64,000 nucleotides of DNA from an uncultured Saprospiraceae bacterium (GCA_937959275.1 CALGLU010000039.1:1-64000), one strand, 5' to 3'; positions 8,460 through 17,572 are shown, numbered from the stretch's first letter. Made by a program: numbers and translations. The notes: generated by a model not told the origin, from the letters alone.

Positions 8460-8628
8460 CTAGTGCAAGAGGCACAAGTTGGCAGTATATAAAACTTGCT
8501 TTTATTTGCCTGCTCTTCGTTGAAGAACCGTTCCCATAGCTACGGCTATGAGAACGAACCTTCGCCTCAATCAGACAAATAAAATTCTAAGTTTTATATA
8601 CACTTTTAACTTATACCTCTTGCACTAG
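8460..8628. repeat. MITE-like 169-bp imperfect palindrome
   Basis: The ends are perfect 13-bp inverted repeats, CTAGTGCAAGAGG (8460-8472) and CCTCTTGCACTAG (8616-8628). Inside are further paired arms (TATATAAAACTT with AAGTTTTATATA; TTTATTTG with CAAATAAA; CGTTC with GAACG) closing on CATAGC-TACG-GCTATG. No coding frame is present. The terminal CTAGTGC is shared with the elements at 31938-32271 and 34851-35102, which suggests a common family. The rest of the 8380-8756 intergenic stretch holds nothing I can identify. Confidence 0.75.
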
Positions 8629-8756
8629 TGCAAGAACCTTTTGAGTAAAACCAACCAATAATAAAAGTGAATCAAAATAGTCTTGCAGAAATCTCAGACG
8701 GACGAGACATAAGATGACATAAAGTCTATTTTAGCGCTAAGTCAATTGTCAAACAA

Positions 8757-9758
8757 CTACACATAAGGCTCAATCGTCTCAATTCGCCCATCATCCAAAT
8801 AATTAATCTCAACAACTTTAACGGACCTTAAATGTGTCACCCCTTTTGACAAAATGGAATCGTGATAAAATAAATACCACTTCCCATCGACCTCACAAAT
8901 GGAATGATGTGATGTCCAGCCAATCACAGGATTCAATAATCTGCCTCGATAGGTAAAGGGCCCATATGGATTATCTCCTGTTGCATAACAGATAAAATGT
9001 GTATCTCCAGTGGAATAGGAAAAATAATAAATGCCATTATATTTATGCACCCATGCCGCTTCAAAAAATCGGCGATCATTGTCGCCTGCTAAGAGTGGAT
9101 TCCCCTTTTCATCTAGTATTAAAACCTCTCGTGGCTCTTCATCAAATTCTAATAAGTCATCCTGCAATCGTGCCATCATTGGACTCAGCGCTTGCTCGTG
9201 ATCATTGACTAAATCATGTCGATCATCATATTGGTTGTTTCTGTATTTTTGTAGCTGACCACCCCAGATACCACCGAAATATAAATAGTAAGAGCCATTA
9301 TCCTCAAACACTGCAGGATCAATTGAATAACTGCCTTTTATGGCTTCTGGCTGCGGAATGAATGGACCAGCGGGATGATCTCCTACAGCAACGCCTATTT
9401 TAAATATGCCTTCTTTGGTTTTAGCAGGAAAATAAAAATAATACTTACCAGCCTTATGAGTGGCATCCGGTGCCCACATCTGCCGCTCTGCCCAAGGCAC
9501 ATCATCAATATCCAAAGCGACTCCATGATCTGTTGTTTCACCAGTCACATTATCCATCGATAAGACATGATAATCACGCATCCCAAAATGATCACCATTG
9601 TCATTGAATGGAATCCCAGCATCAATATCATGTGACGGATAGATATATATCTTACCATCAAACACATGAGCTGATGGATCTGCAGTGTAAATATGCGTAA
9701 CCAATGGTTGAGACACAGCCCTTGATTTTAAATCATCATAATCTACTTCTTCTGACAT
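8757..9758 (-). CDS. Cytoplasmic GH43-family glycosidase (beta-xylosidase/arabinofuranosidase type)
   Basis: The 333-residue five-bladed propeller enzyme has the catalytic triad expected for GH43: base Asp27 in ADPSAHVF, pKa-modulating Asp147 in SIDPAVFED and acid Glu233 in FFEAAWVHK. There is no signal peptide, so it works in the cytoplasm on imported oligosaccharides. It is the last gene of the xylan operon, 33 bp after the GPH symporter. GH43 covers xylosidases and arabinofuranosidases; the operon context favours release of xylose or arabinose from xylo-oligosaccharides. Confidence 0.88.
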   Translation of the reverse strand: MSEEVDYDDLKSRAVSQPLVTHIYTADPSAHVFDGKIYIYPSHDIDAGIPFNDNGDHFGMRDYHVLSMDNVTGETTDHGVALDIDDVPWAERQMWAPDATHKAGKYYFYFPAKTKEGIFKIGVAVGDHPAGPFIPQPEAIKGSYSIDPAVFEDNGSYYLYFGGIWGGQLQKYRNNQYDDRHDLVNDHEQALSPMMARLQDDLLEFDEEPREVLILDEKGNPLLAGDNDRRFFEAAWVHKYNGIYYFSYSTGDTHFICYATGDNPYGPFTYRGRLLNPVIGWTSHHSICEVDGKWYLFYHDSILSKGVTHLRSVKVVEINYLDDGRIETIEPYV

Positions 9759-9791
9759 GTGAGTTTATTTTAAATGTTGCAATGAGAATAC

Positions 9792-11255
9792 TTAAGATCG
9801 TTTTGCAATTAAATCTTTTTCTATCTGAATTTCCATTTTACGATCAATCTCATAAAAGAATAAAGAGGCACATCCAATTAAAAAAGGAATCGCAGCAAAA
9901 ATACTAACCGATAATTTAATACCATTTATTGCTCCAGAAGATTGAGTTACCAATTCGGCATCATAATTAAAATAAGCTAATAAAGAAGCGACTAATGCGC
10001 CCCCAATACTTAAACCTACCTTCAATCCAAATATCATAGCTGAAAATATAATGGCAGTCGCTCGCCGATTATTTTTCCACTCTGAATAATCCGCCACATC
10101 TGCAATCATGGCCCACAATAAGGGAATGGTAATGCCATAGAAAAAGCCATGCAAGATTTGTGTAATAAATACCAAGCCAATAGAATGAGGTGGATAAAAA
10201 TAAAACAGAATGATAAAGACAGTTGATAAAAATAAGCCAATCCCAAACACATCCCTCTTCCCGAATCGATCTGCCAGCGGTTTAGAAAAGAAAATACCGA
10301 TGATCATAAAAATAATGCCACCCGCATTGAATAAACTAAACGCAGACGTTGGTGAATCCTCGGGCCACTGAAACTCTGTTAATCCAATACCAGTTAATGT
10401 TTGATTCAGACCATCAATAAATCCGTTAAATCCAATGTTGCTTAAGAATGCTGTCAAATCTGGTTCGCTTAAATAATCTTTGAAATAATAGATATACATC
10501 CCGCCCTTCAATGCCAGCGTGACGAACACTAAAATGGTCAAACACAGCATCACAATCCATGGTCTATTTTTTATTAAGTCTGAGAGATCTTCGGCAATGG
10601 TTGATTTTTGTTCAGGAGCAGGGACGACACGTTCTCTTGTCGTCCAAAATGTAATCAGTAATAAAATCGTACCGACGACTGCAAAGATAGTCATCACACT
10701 CTTAAAGCCTATCGCCTGATCCCCTTCTCCTAAAATCAAAACCAATGGCAGTAACAAAACCTGCACGACAAACTGCGCCACCATGACGGCCACAAATCTA
10801 TACGACGATAAACTGTTGCGCTCAGCCATGTCTCCTGTCAAGACACCACTTAATGCTGAGTATGGCAAATTACTTGCAGAATAAATGATGACAAGTGAAA
10901 CATAGGTGACCAAGGCATAAATCACTTTTCCATTTTCACTAAAATCCGGTGTACTAAATGCTAATAATGAAATCACACCAAAGGGAATCGCTGTCCACAA
11001 TATCCAGGGTCTGAATTTTCCCCAACGCGTATTCGTCCGATCAGCGATCATCCCCATTACTATATTAAAACAGGCTCCGAAAATTCCACCAAAGAAGATG
11101 ATCGAAGCGGCTATACCTGCTGGAATTTTATACACATCTGTATAAAAAAAAGCAAGGAATGTCATCAGGGTTTGGAAGATCAGATTCGCAGATAAATCGC
11201 CAAGGGCATAACCAATCTTTTCTGTTACTGATAATTTATGTGAGGTTGTATTCAT
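9792..11255 (-). CDS. GPH-family sugar:cation symporter (xyloside/melibiose type, MFS)
   Basis: The 487-residue inner-membrane protein has about 12 hydrophobic segments and the glycoside-pentoside-hexuronide signatures: EKIGYALGDLSANL at the N-terminus and the RTNTRWGKFRPWILW loop between helices 2 and 3. GPH carriers import oligosaccharides or glycosides with Na+ or H+. A longer loop with an amphipathic stretch sits about residues 275-305. It lies 10 bp after the GH10 gene and just before the cytoplasmic GH43, so the likely substrates are short xylo-oligosaccharides. Confidence 0.9.
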   Translation of the reverse strand: MNTTSHKLSVTEKIGYALGDLSANLIFQTLMTFLAFFYTDVYKIPAGIAASIIFFGGIFGACFNIVMGMIADRTNTRWGKFRPWILWTAIPFGVISLLAFSTPDFSENGKVIYALVTYVSLVIIYSASNLPYSALSGVLTGDMAERNSLSSYRFVAVMVAQFVVQVLLLPLVLILGEGDQAIGFKSVMTIFAVVGTILLLITFWTTRERVVPAPEQKSTIAEDLSDLIKNRPWIVMLCLTILVFVTLALKGGMYIYYFKDYLSEPDLTAFLSNIGFNGFIDGLNQTLTGIGLTEFQWPEDSPTSAFSLFNAGGIIFMIIGIFFSKPLADRFGKRDVFGIGLFLSTVFIILFYFYPPHSIGLVFITQILHGFFYGITIPLLWAMIADVADYSEWKNNRRATAIIFSAMIFGLKVGLSIGGALVASLLAYFNYDAELVTQSSGAINGIKLSVSIFAAIPFLIGCASLFFYEIDRKMEIQIEKDLIAKRS

Positions 11256-11265
11256 GTTTTTGGAC

Positions 11266-12420
11266 TTAAGGTGCTTTCTTAATATTGTTCACTCTATCAT
11301 AGGCAAGCTTCGGTTTACATTCTCTATCGAATAGCAGTGGATAGTTAGTCCGGCCTTTTATTGGCCAGCCATTGAGCCAGGACTGACCATCATTGACACC
11401 CCAAAAGGTGACACGAGAAATCTTGTCTTGATGCTTCAGGAATAGTGAAAATATATCTTCGTACCGTTGGGCTACCTTAACTTGCATTGAGTCAGGAAGA
11501 CCATTGGGATACGGATTCATAAATGGACTGCCTTCAAAGTTTTGGCTGACTTCGGCTCCTTCTAAATCCCAAGGATTAGGTAAAGTCGTGACATCCAATT
11601 CTGTAAACATGACCTTGACGTCGTGCTCAGCATAGGCAAGGATACTGTTCTCTATGTCTTCAATCGTAGGACCTAATAAGCTCCAATGTGCTTGCATGCC
11701 AACACCATCAATTCTAGCCCCATTGTCTCTTAATTCTTTTATTAATCGAATAACCCCTTCACGCTTTTCGGGCTTCCACAGATTGTAATCATTATACACC
11801 AATTCAACCTCAGGATCTGCAGCCTCTGCCATCTTGAATGCGTGAACTAAATAAGATCCACCCATTGCATTATAAAAGACAGACTCCCTCAAACTACCAT
11901 CTTCATTAAGCGCTTCATTCACTACATCCCAGCTATCAATCCTCCCTTTATAATGATCAACGATCGTATGAATATGATTCGACAGTGCTGTTGCCATTTC
12001 ACTACTATCTTTAATTTGATTCATCCATTCTCCTAATTGGCTATGCCACACTAAGGTATGACCGATAATGTGCATATCATGCCGCTCACCGAATTCAACA
12101 TATTTGTCCGAAACGTCAAAGAAAAATATGTCTCTGGCAGGATGGAGGTACATGGATTTCATGACATTCTCAGAAGTAATTGTACTGTACTCTTTTAGGA
12201 TGATATCAATTGCCTGCGTATCAATCCCATTGAATTGGTCATCATTGATTGCTGCTCCAATTAGAAAATCATTCTTAAATGTGTGTTTAAGATGATTGCG
12301 CTCATTTGCATCATCGGTTTGAGAATCTTCTGAGTTGTTGCTACAAGCAGATTGAAAAAGAAGAGTAATAAAAAGAAAAAGAATGACTCTATTAAAAAAT
12401 GTGATTTGTATATATTTCAT
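11266..12420 (-). CDS. Lipoprotein endo-1,4-beta-xylanase, GH10
   Basis: The 384-residue protein has a lipoprotein signal (ITLLFQSAC, anchor Cys26), a short acidic linker and a GH10 barrel (about 45-380). Acid/base Glu169 lies in SWDVVNEAL and nucleophile Glu274 in MFTELDV. GHTLVWHSQLG and VGMQAHW match the xylan-binding subsites. Anchoring by lipid places it at the outer membrane or in the periplasm, where it would cut xylan into oligomers. It is the first gene of the operon with the GPH carrier and GH43. The AraC gene lies upstream on the same strand, beyond a 50-bp tandem repeat array. Confidence 0.93.
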   Translation of the reverse strand: MKYIQITFFNRVILFLFITLLFQSACSNNSEDSQTDDANERNHLKHTFKNDFLIGAAINDDQFNGIDTQAIDIILKEYSTITSENVMKSMYLHPARDIFFFDVSDKYVEFGERHDMHIIGHTLVWHSQLGEWMNQIKDSSEMATALSNHIHTIVDHYKGRIDSWDVVNEALNEDGSLRESVFYNAMGGSYLVHAFKMAEAADPEVELVYNDYNLWKPEKREGVIRLIKELRDNGARIDGVGMQAHWSLLGPTIEDIENSILAYAEHDVKVMFTELDVTTLPNPWDLEGAEVSQNFEGSPFMNPYPNGLPDSMQVKVAQRYEDIFSLFLKHQDKISRVTFWGVNDGQSWLNGWPIKGRTNYPLLFDRECKPKLAYDRVNNIKKAP

Positions 12421-12574
12421 GTAATCGCATTAGAATTATTCTTGGCTAGGGTACTGCAATATAGGCATCTATATTAAGCATCGATATGAATTCTGATAAT
12501 AAATGAATCCTTCAGATCGGTCATTTTGATGTTCTTAAGTGTCAGTCTATATTTTAATGGGCATGAGGGTGGTG

Positions 12575-12796
12575 GACAGGACGGTGCGCTGCACCTTAGG
12601 ATTTAACTATGCTTCGTAGCTATTGACAGGACGGTGCGCTGCACCTTAGGGTTTGGCGATGCTTCGCATCTGTAGACAGGATGGTGCGCTGCACCTTAGG
12701 GTTTAACTATGCTTCGTAGCTATTGACAGGACGGTGTGCCGCACCTAGGGTTTGTTGATGCTTCTTAGCTAAACATAGGATGGTCTGCTGCACCTA
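12575..12796. repeat. 50-bp tandem repeat array with two hairpins per unit
   Basis: GACAGG recurs at 12575, 12625, 12675 and 12725, an exact 50-bp period, and a degraded fifth unit follows at about 12773. Each unit holds one hairpin GGTGC-GCT-GCACC and a second CTATG-CTT-CGTAG. In unit 2 the second hairpin reads GATGC-TTC-GCATC, keeping pairing through changes on both arms; in unit 4 the first reads GGTGT-GCC-GCACC, again still paired. There are no spacers, so it is not a CRISPR. It lies between the AraC gene and the xylanase start in the 12421-12894 intergenic region, where nothing else is recognisable. Confidence 0.85.
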
Positions 12797-12894
12797 AATT
12801 ACGAATGGCTTTAAAACGATCAAACCATAACAGGCACTGACACGCACTCAAAACTCAACATTCAACACGAAACATGAATAGCGACCAACGGGAG

Positions 12895-13782
12895 CTATTG
12901 AATAACTTTAGTCAATTCCTTCCGATACTCTCGTGGACTTTTCTGTGTATGAATTTTAAACTGCTTATTGAAGTACGACACATTATTAAATCCAGAAGAC
13001 AAGCAGACATCCATTATGGAAGAGTCCTCCTCACTCAATAATTTTTGAGCATGTACAATTCTATATTCATTGACATATTGGGTAAAGGTTTTATTCGTCA
13101 CCTTTTTAAAATAGCGACAGAATGCAGGGACTGTCATGGAGACCAATGAAGCGATGGATGCTAATTCGATTGGCTCAGTAAAATTTGCAGAAACATGCTC
13201 ATAAATCAAAGTCATCCTGTCGTGTTCATTTGTATAGACTTCTAAATACACACCGCTAACATTGAGTGCCTCTGTCTCCGTAGACAAAGCCAATGTGTTC
13301 AAAATAGTTAGCATTTGAAGGAGTCTATCAAATCCTTTTAATGTTAGGAGATCTGCTAACATCACACCGACACGTTCTTTTGTATTACCATAAAAAGAAA
13401 GGCCTTGTTTTGATTTTTGCAAAAGTAAGTTGATAGCACTCATTTCTACGCCCGACAAAAAGTCCACTCCTAAAAAATCGGGTAAAAACTGAACGATGAT
13501 CTCTGACTCATTTTTAGTCAATCGACCAGCAAAGCCATAATGGGGAACGTTCGATCCGATGAGTAATAGATCACCATCATTATAATAAGAGATGTGATTA
13601 CCTATATGTCGCTTGCCATTACCATGGTCTATGAATACCAATTCTATTTCAGGATGAAAGTGCCAAAATGGAATATTGCTGGCTTGTGATTGAATAAATC
13701 GCTTTACGTAAAATGAGCTACCAACAGAGGGCACAATCTTCTTAAGTGTCGGTAATGAGCTTTTCCATCCTTTTCTGGCCAT
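12895..13782 (-). CDS. AraC-family transcriptional regulator with cupin sensor domain
   Basis: The 295-residue protein has an N-terminal cupin-like sensor (about 20-165, with FWHFHPEIELVFI and DGDLLLIGSNVPHYG) and a C-terminal double helix-turn-helix (about 190-290). The second HTH reads MDVCLSSGFNNVSYFNKQFK followed by SPREYR, a canonical AraC signature. Such regulators usually sense a sugar and activate a neighbouring catabolic operon. Its position directly upstream of the xylanase-symporter-GH43 operon makes it the likely xylan-locus regulator. The ligand is inferred, not seen. Confidence 0.9.
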   Translation of the reverse strand: MARKGWKSSLPTLKKIVPSVGSSFYVKRFIQSQASNIPFWHFHPEIELVFIDHGNGKRHIGNHISYYNDGDLLLIGSNVPHYGFAGRLTKNESEIIVQFLPDFLGVDFLSGVEMSAINLLLQKSKQGLSFYGNTKERVGVMLADLLTLKGFDRLLQMLTILNTLALSTETEALNVSGVYLEVYTNEHDRMTLIYEHVSANFTEPIELASIASLVSMTVPAFCRYFKKVTNKTFTQYVNEYRIVHAQKLLSEEDSSIMDVCLSSGFNNVSYFNKQFKIHTQKSPREYRKELTKVIQ

Positions 13783-14147
13783 ATGAATTTTTATTATAGC
13801 ATAAAATTAACAATAAAGAAACGATAATTTTTCAATTGGGTTAATATAGCATCACTATTGGAAAATTTAAGAGTAGCATACATTGAGATTATACCCCATC
13901 TTTGTTTCGTAAGAAGTTGTAATGACGACTTCATTTATGATGACAAGTGCTAGCTGAAACGATTAAAAATTAGCTAGATCAAAATATAAGAGGTGGGTAA
14001 AACCCAATATCCTCTAAAAAATGTAGATATTTTTTCATGTGACTAAGGGAAAATCAGCTAAAGAGCAGGATTTGTCCCTTTTTTTTTTGCTCTAATCCGA
14101 AGCATATTTAAAGATAATTGCAGAATTGCATTTGTTATCTTTGTGCC
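13783..14147. other. Divergent intergenic region
   Basis: This stretch separates the AraC gene (minus) from the GGGPS-like gene (plus). A weak dyad AGAGG/CCTCT with nested GGGT/ACCC lies at about 13990-14015, and AGAGCA/TGCTCT arms flank a T-run near 14058-14095. The only well supported signal is the promoter at 14136-14143. I see no gene. Confidence 0.5.
14136..14143 (+). promoter_or_regulatory. Bacteroidota -7 element deciding the start of the GGGPS-like gene
   Basis: TATCTTTG matches TAnnTTTG exactly and ends four bases before the ATG at 14148. Transcription should therefore begin at or just next to that ATG, giving a leaderless or nearly leaderless mRNA and excluding the in-frame upstream ATG at 14118. 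Confidence 0.7.
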
Positions 14148-14897
14148 ATGACCATTTACGAGGATATCGTAGAAGCTAAAAAACAAAGCACAAAAAAATT
14201 TGGTGTGCTCATCGATCCAGACCAAATTAGGCTACAAAGCTTTGAAACCGTTTTGGAACAGGCAATCCACCATCGTGTCGACTATTTCTTTATTGGTGGT
14301 AGTTTGGTTGTCAATAACAAACTTGATGATGTCCTTCAAACAATCAGACAGCAATCCACAATTCCACTTATCTTATTTCCAGGTAACTCTTTTCAATTGA
14401 GTCATGAAGCCGATGCCCTATTGTTTTTATCATTGATCTCCGGGCGCAACCCTGAGCTGCTGATAGGCAAACATGTCGTCGCAGCTCCTTTTCTTAAAAA
14501 GAGTTCTCTTGAAGTGATGTCGACTGGTTATATTTTAATTGATGGTGGCAAACCCACAACAGTCAGTTACATGAGCAATACGACCCCTATTCCTGCTGAC
14601 AAATACGATATCGCTCTATGTACAGCTTTAGCTGGAGAGTTACTTGGTTTAAAAATGATTTACCTAGAAGGCGGAAGCGGGGCTCAAAATCCTGTGTCTA
14701 CAAAATTAGTTAAGACTGTTTCAGATGGCATTTCAGTTCCACTCATTGTAGGAGGCGGTATCAAAACTCCTGAAAAAGCTCAAGCAATCGCCGCAGCAGG
14801 AGCGGATATAATTATTGTGGGCAATGCGATTGAACACAATCCCTTATTGATTGGTGAAATGGCAGATGCTATACACTCATACAGCAGAGTTAACTAG
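14148..14897 (+). CDS. Geranylgeranylglyceryl/heptaprenylglyceryl phosphate synthase family protein (GGGPS/PcrB)
   Basis: The 249-residue TIM-barrel protein has family hallmarks: FGVLIDPDQ at strand 1, FFIGGSL, ILFPGNSFQL, YLEGGSGAQNPV and the phosphate-binding IVGGGIKTPEKA and IIVGNAIE. GGGPS enzymes join a polyprenyl diphosphate to sn-glycerol-1-phosphate, forming an ether lipid precursor; Bacteroidota members form their own bacterial group. I chose the ATG at 14148 rather than 14118 because a TAnnTTTG element lies between them and the extra ten residues (CICYLC) are not family-like. The TAG stop is directly followed by the ATG of rsgA. Confidence 0.85.
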   Translation: MTIYEDIVEAKKQSTKKFGVLIDPDQIRLQSFETVLEQAIHHRVDYFFIGGSLVVNNKLDDVLQTIRQQSTIPLILFPGNSFQLSHEADALLFLSLISGRNPELLIGKHVVAAPFLKKSSLEVMSTGYILIDGGKPTTVSYMSNTTPIPADKYDIALCTALAGELLGLKMIYLEGGSGAQNPVSTKLVKTVSDGISVPLIVGGGIKTPEKAQAIAAAGADIIIVGNAIEHNPLLIGEMADAIHSYSRVN

Positions 14898-15839
14898 ATG
14901 GTAGGGACAGTTATAAAATCAACCGGGAGTTGGTATATCGTCCGTATGGATGACACCCAAGAAATTATGTCTTGCCGCATCATTGGCAAATTCAGATTGG
15001 GTAAATTAAAACTGACGAATCCAGTAGCGGTAGGCGACAAGGTCGTCGTTGAAAAAGATGTTGAAGGAGGGATTATAAAAGAGATTAAAGAACGATCAAA
15101 TTATGTCGTTAGACAATCACCACGCAAAAAACATCAGCTGCATCTTATTGCCAGCAATATAGATCAAGCGTACCTATTAATTACAATCAAGAGTCCGAAT
15201 CTAAAACAAGGATTTATCGATCGGTATATTTTGATGACTGAACCCTATAATATTCCTGTAGAAATCATCTTTAATAAATCAGATTTATTAAATGAAAAAG
15301 ATCTGGGTTTATATGAATATTTGAAGTCGATTTATATTTCTATTGGCTACGGTGTTCATCTCGTCTCTTCTTTCAAACCAGAATCTTTAATCGAGTTAAA
15401 AGAAAAACTTAAAAACAAAATCACTCTCGTTGGCGGACAATCAGGTGTCGGAAAATCTACATTTATAAATGCGATTGTCGGCAATGAAGAATTGCAAACA
15501 ACAGAAATATCCGATTATTCTGGCAAAGGCCAGCATACAACAACCTTTGCGGAGATGTTTGAAATCAGTGCCAACACTCATCTTATTGACACCCCGGGAA
15601 TCAAAACCCTATCTTACAATCATTTAGAACCAATGGATGTGGCTCACAATTTTAAAGAATTTTTTAAAGCTTCATCAAATTGTAAATTCGCAGATTGTAG
15701 CCATCGCAACGAACCACAATGTGCCATAAAAGAAGGCATGGAAAAAGGTACAATTAGCGAATTGAGATACTTTAATTACATCGCCATTTTAGAAGAAATT
15801 GAAAGTCAAAATTATTGGGAACGCAACAGCGATTTATAA
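14898..15839 (+). CDS. rsgA: Ribosome small subunit-dependent GTPase A
   Basis: The 313-residue circularly permuted GTPase has an N-terminal OB fold (about 1-70), then G4 NKSD (126-129), G1 GQSGVGKS (180-187) and G3 DTPG (231-234), followed by a zinc site with Cys262, Cys267, His269 and Cys275. RsgA helps late maturation of the 30S subunit and releases immature particles upon GTP hydrolysis. The length is typical. It begins immediately after the stop of the GGGPS-like gene, so the two are co-transcribed; a small membrane-protein gene follows 9 bp downstream. Confidence 0.97.
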   Translation: MVGTVIKSTGSWYIVRMDDTQEIMSCRIIGKFRLGKLKLTNPVAVGDKVVVEKDVEGGIIKEIKERSNYVVRQSPRKKHQLHLIASNIDQAYLLITIKSPNLKQGFIDRYILMTEPYNIPVEIIFNKSDLLNEKDLGLYEYLKSIYISIGYGVHLVSSFKPESLIELKEKLKNKITLVGGQSGVGKSTFINAIVGNEELQTTEISDYSGKGQHTTTFAEMFEISANTHLIDTPGIKTLSYNHLEPMDVAHNFKEFFKASSNCKFADCSHRNEPQCAIKEGMEKGTISELRYFNYIAILEEIESQNYWERNSDL

Positions 15840-15848
15840 ATTGAACTT

Positions 15849-16016
15849 ATGTCATACACGAGCAGACACAGATACAAAAGTCGAAGAGAAAAAAATAAAA
15901 CCATGTTTAGTCGATTTAAGATGGTCATTATATTTGCACTAATTGCAATCGCATTCTATGTTTTCTTTAATCGGATTTTAATATGGGATTTAATTAGGAC
16001 TCAGTTTTATGACTAG
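15849..16016 (+). CDS. Small single-pass membrane protein, 55 residues
   Basis: ATG at 15849 to TAG at 16014-16016 encodes a very basic N-terminus (TSRHRYKSRREKNK), one hydrophobic segment at about residues 25-40 (MVIIFALIAIAFYVFF) and a short tail ending TQFYD. It begins 9 bp after the rsgA stop on the same strand, so it probably belongs to that operon. The positive charge before the helix predicts a cytoplasmic N-terminus. I do not recognise a family. Composition and position make a real gene likely, but expression is unproven. Confidence 0.5.
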   Translation: MSYTSRHRYKSRREKNKTMFSRFKMVIIFALIAIAFYVFFNRILIWDLIRTQFYD

Positions 16017-16222
16017 ACATCATCAACGCTCCACTAGTCCGCCATTACTCTTAATCCCTAGCTAACAACTTAGTTTTATTCAATTAGAATTGCCAATCAG
16101 ATAAGATGATTGAATATTCTACAACATCTATCTAATTCATGAAAAAGGTATTTACTTAGTTCTTGCTATTGCTTTACTAAAATTATATAGTCATTTTTAC
16201 AACTACTACATGATATACCCAT

Positions 16223-17470
16223 TTGAAAGTATCTGATAAATTTAATTCACAAGTACTTATTGGTTGTCTAGCCAATATATCAGTGGTCATAAGTTCCTTA
16301 TTTATTCCAGATGTTTTACTGATTGGTATTACAGTTTCCTTATTTATTTGTACCCTCTTCGGATTTTATCTATACAATTACACGCGGCATAAGGCTGCAG
16401 GAATACACGTCATGTTATTCTCTTATTGGCTAGCTTTCACAGGGGCTGCATTCAGCCATATCGTATCATATCCGCTGATTCTTGTCTACCCGATCATCTT
16501 AGGACTATCTAACTTATTTTTTAAATCTAGACGAATCAAGCTTACATATTTTGCACTTTGTTCTATTGGTGTTCTTATCATGATTATTAACAAACATTAC
16601 TTAATACATGAAACGTATTATCATCTTGAGCTGATCAATAATATATTGATTGGATTAGGCATGCTTGTATCCTTTTATCTAACCAACATCATTCACAATG
16701 ACATCATCGAATCTTATCAATCGAAATTAGAAATTAAGGAGCAATCTTTAATCTCAAAAAACACTAAGTTAGAAAGCTACATCGACAGCAATTTACAATT
16801 AGAAAATTTTGCCCATTTGGCATCTCACGAACTTAAAACGCCGATCCGGAATATTGCAAACCTAACAGGGTTGATCAATTTAAAATTGAAAGGCAAGATT
16901 TCGAATAATGAAAAAGACTTGCTCGACATAGTGAACAATGAAGTCGTCAGAATGAATGACTTAGTCTCCAATTTATTAGAATTATCCAAAGTATCGAGCA
17001 CAGCAATTTCTATAGACAACATCCAGTTTCCGCAATTCATCAACCAGATTATTTCTAAAAATTTTTCTGAGTTTTCAGAGAACATCATCATCAAAAACAA
17101 ACCAGAGACACTCTTTGCAAATCGGCGTCTTCTAGAACAATTATTCTTTAATCTAATCGAAAATGCCTTGAAATTTATTCAAGAAGGTGTTACACCAAAA
17201 ATTGTAATTCAACATACTGAAACAACAGCTGAACATAGGTTTGAAATACATGATAATGGCATAGGCATCGATCATCAAAATCGAGATCAAATATTTTTAA
17301 TCTTCAAACGGCTACATACATATGGAAATTATGAAGGCACAGGCATGGGGCTTGCAATCTGTAAAAAAATAGTCGAACGTCATGAAGGAATCCTTTCTGT
17401 GGATTCAAGTCCAGTTGGCGGGTCAGCATTCATCTTCACAATTGCTAAATCACTTCCAGAGCAACTCTAA
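16223..17470 (+). CDS. Membrane sensor histidine kinase
   Basis: The 415-residue protein has five or six hydrophobic segments (about 12-155), a coiled coil (160-195), a HisKA dimerisation domain with phospho-accepting His202 in SHELKTP, and an HATPase domain with N box NLIENALKF, G1 DNGIGID and G2 GTGMGLAICKK. Signals are probably sensed in the membrane, since there is no extracytoplasmic domain of any size. No response regulator is adjacent, so it is an orphan kinase. The start is TTG at 16223: no in-frame ATG precedes the first membrane helix. Confidence 0.88.
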   Translation: MKVSDKFNSQVLIGCLANISVVISSLFIPDVLLIGITVSLFICTLFGFYLYNYTRHKAAGIHVMLFSYWLAFTGAAFSHIVSYPLILVYPIILGLSNLFFKSRRIKLTYFALCSIGVLIMIINKHYLIHETYYHLELINNILIGLGMLVSFYLTNIIHNDIIESYQSKLEIKEQSLISKNTKLESYIDSNLQLENFAHLASHELKTPIRNIANLTGLINLKLKGKISNNEKDLLDIVNNEVVRMNDLVSNLLELSKVSSTAISIDNIQFPQFINQIISKNFSEFSENIIIKNKPETLFANRRLLEQLFFNLIENALKFIQEGVTPKIVIQHTETTAEHRFEIHDNGIGIDHQNRDQIFLIFKRLHTYGNYEGTGMGLAICKKIVERHEGILSVDSSPVGGSAFIFTIAKSLPEQL

Positions 17471-17572
17471 AGGAATTACTCCTAATAGCTCAAATAGCTT
17501 AGCCCACTATGACCTTTCTTTATTTAATTCTCTATTTTGGACTTAGGAAATAATGTTTTACAGGCTGTTAAA

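Noticed and set aside
12575-12796. CRISPR array
   Set aside because: The units are contiguous, with no unique spacers and no cas genes nearby.
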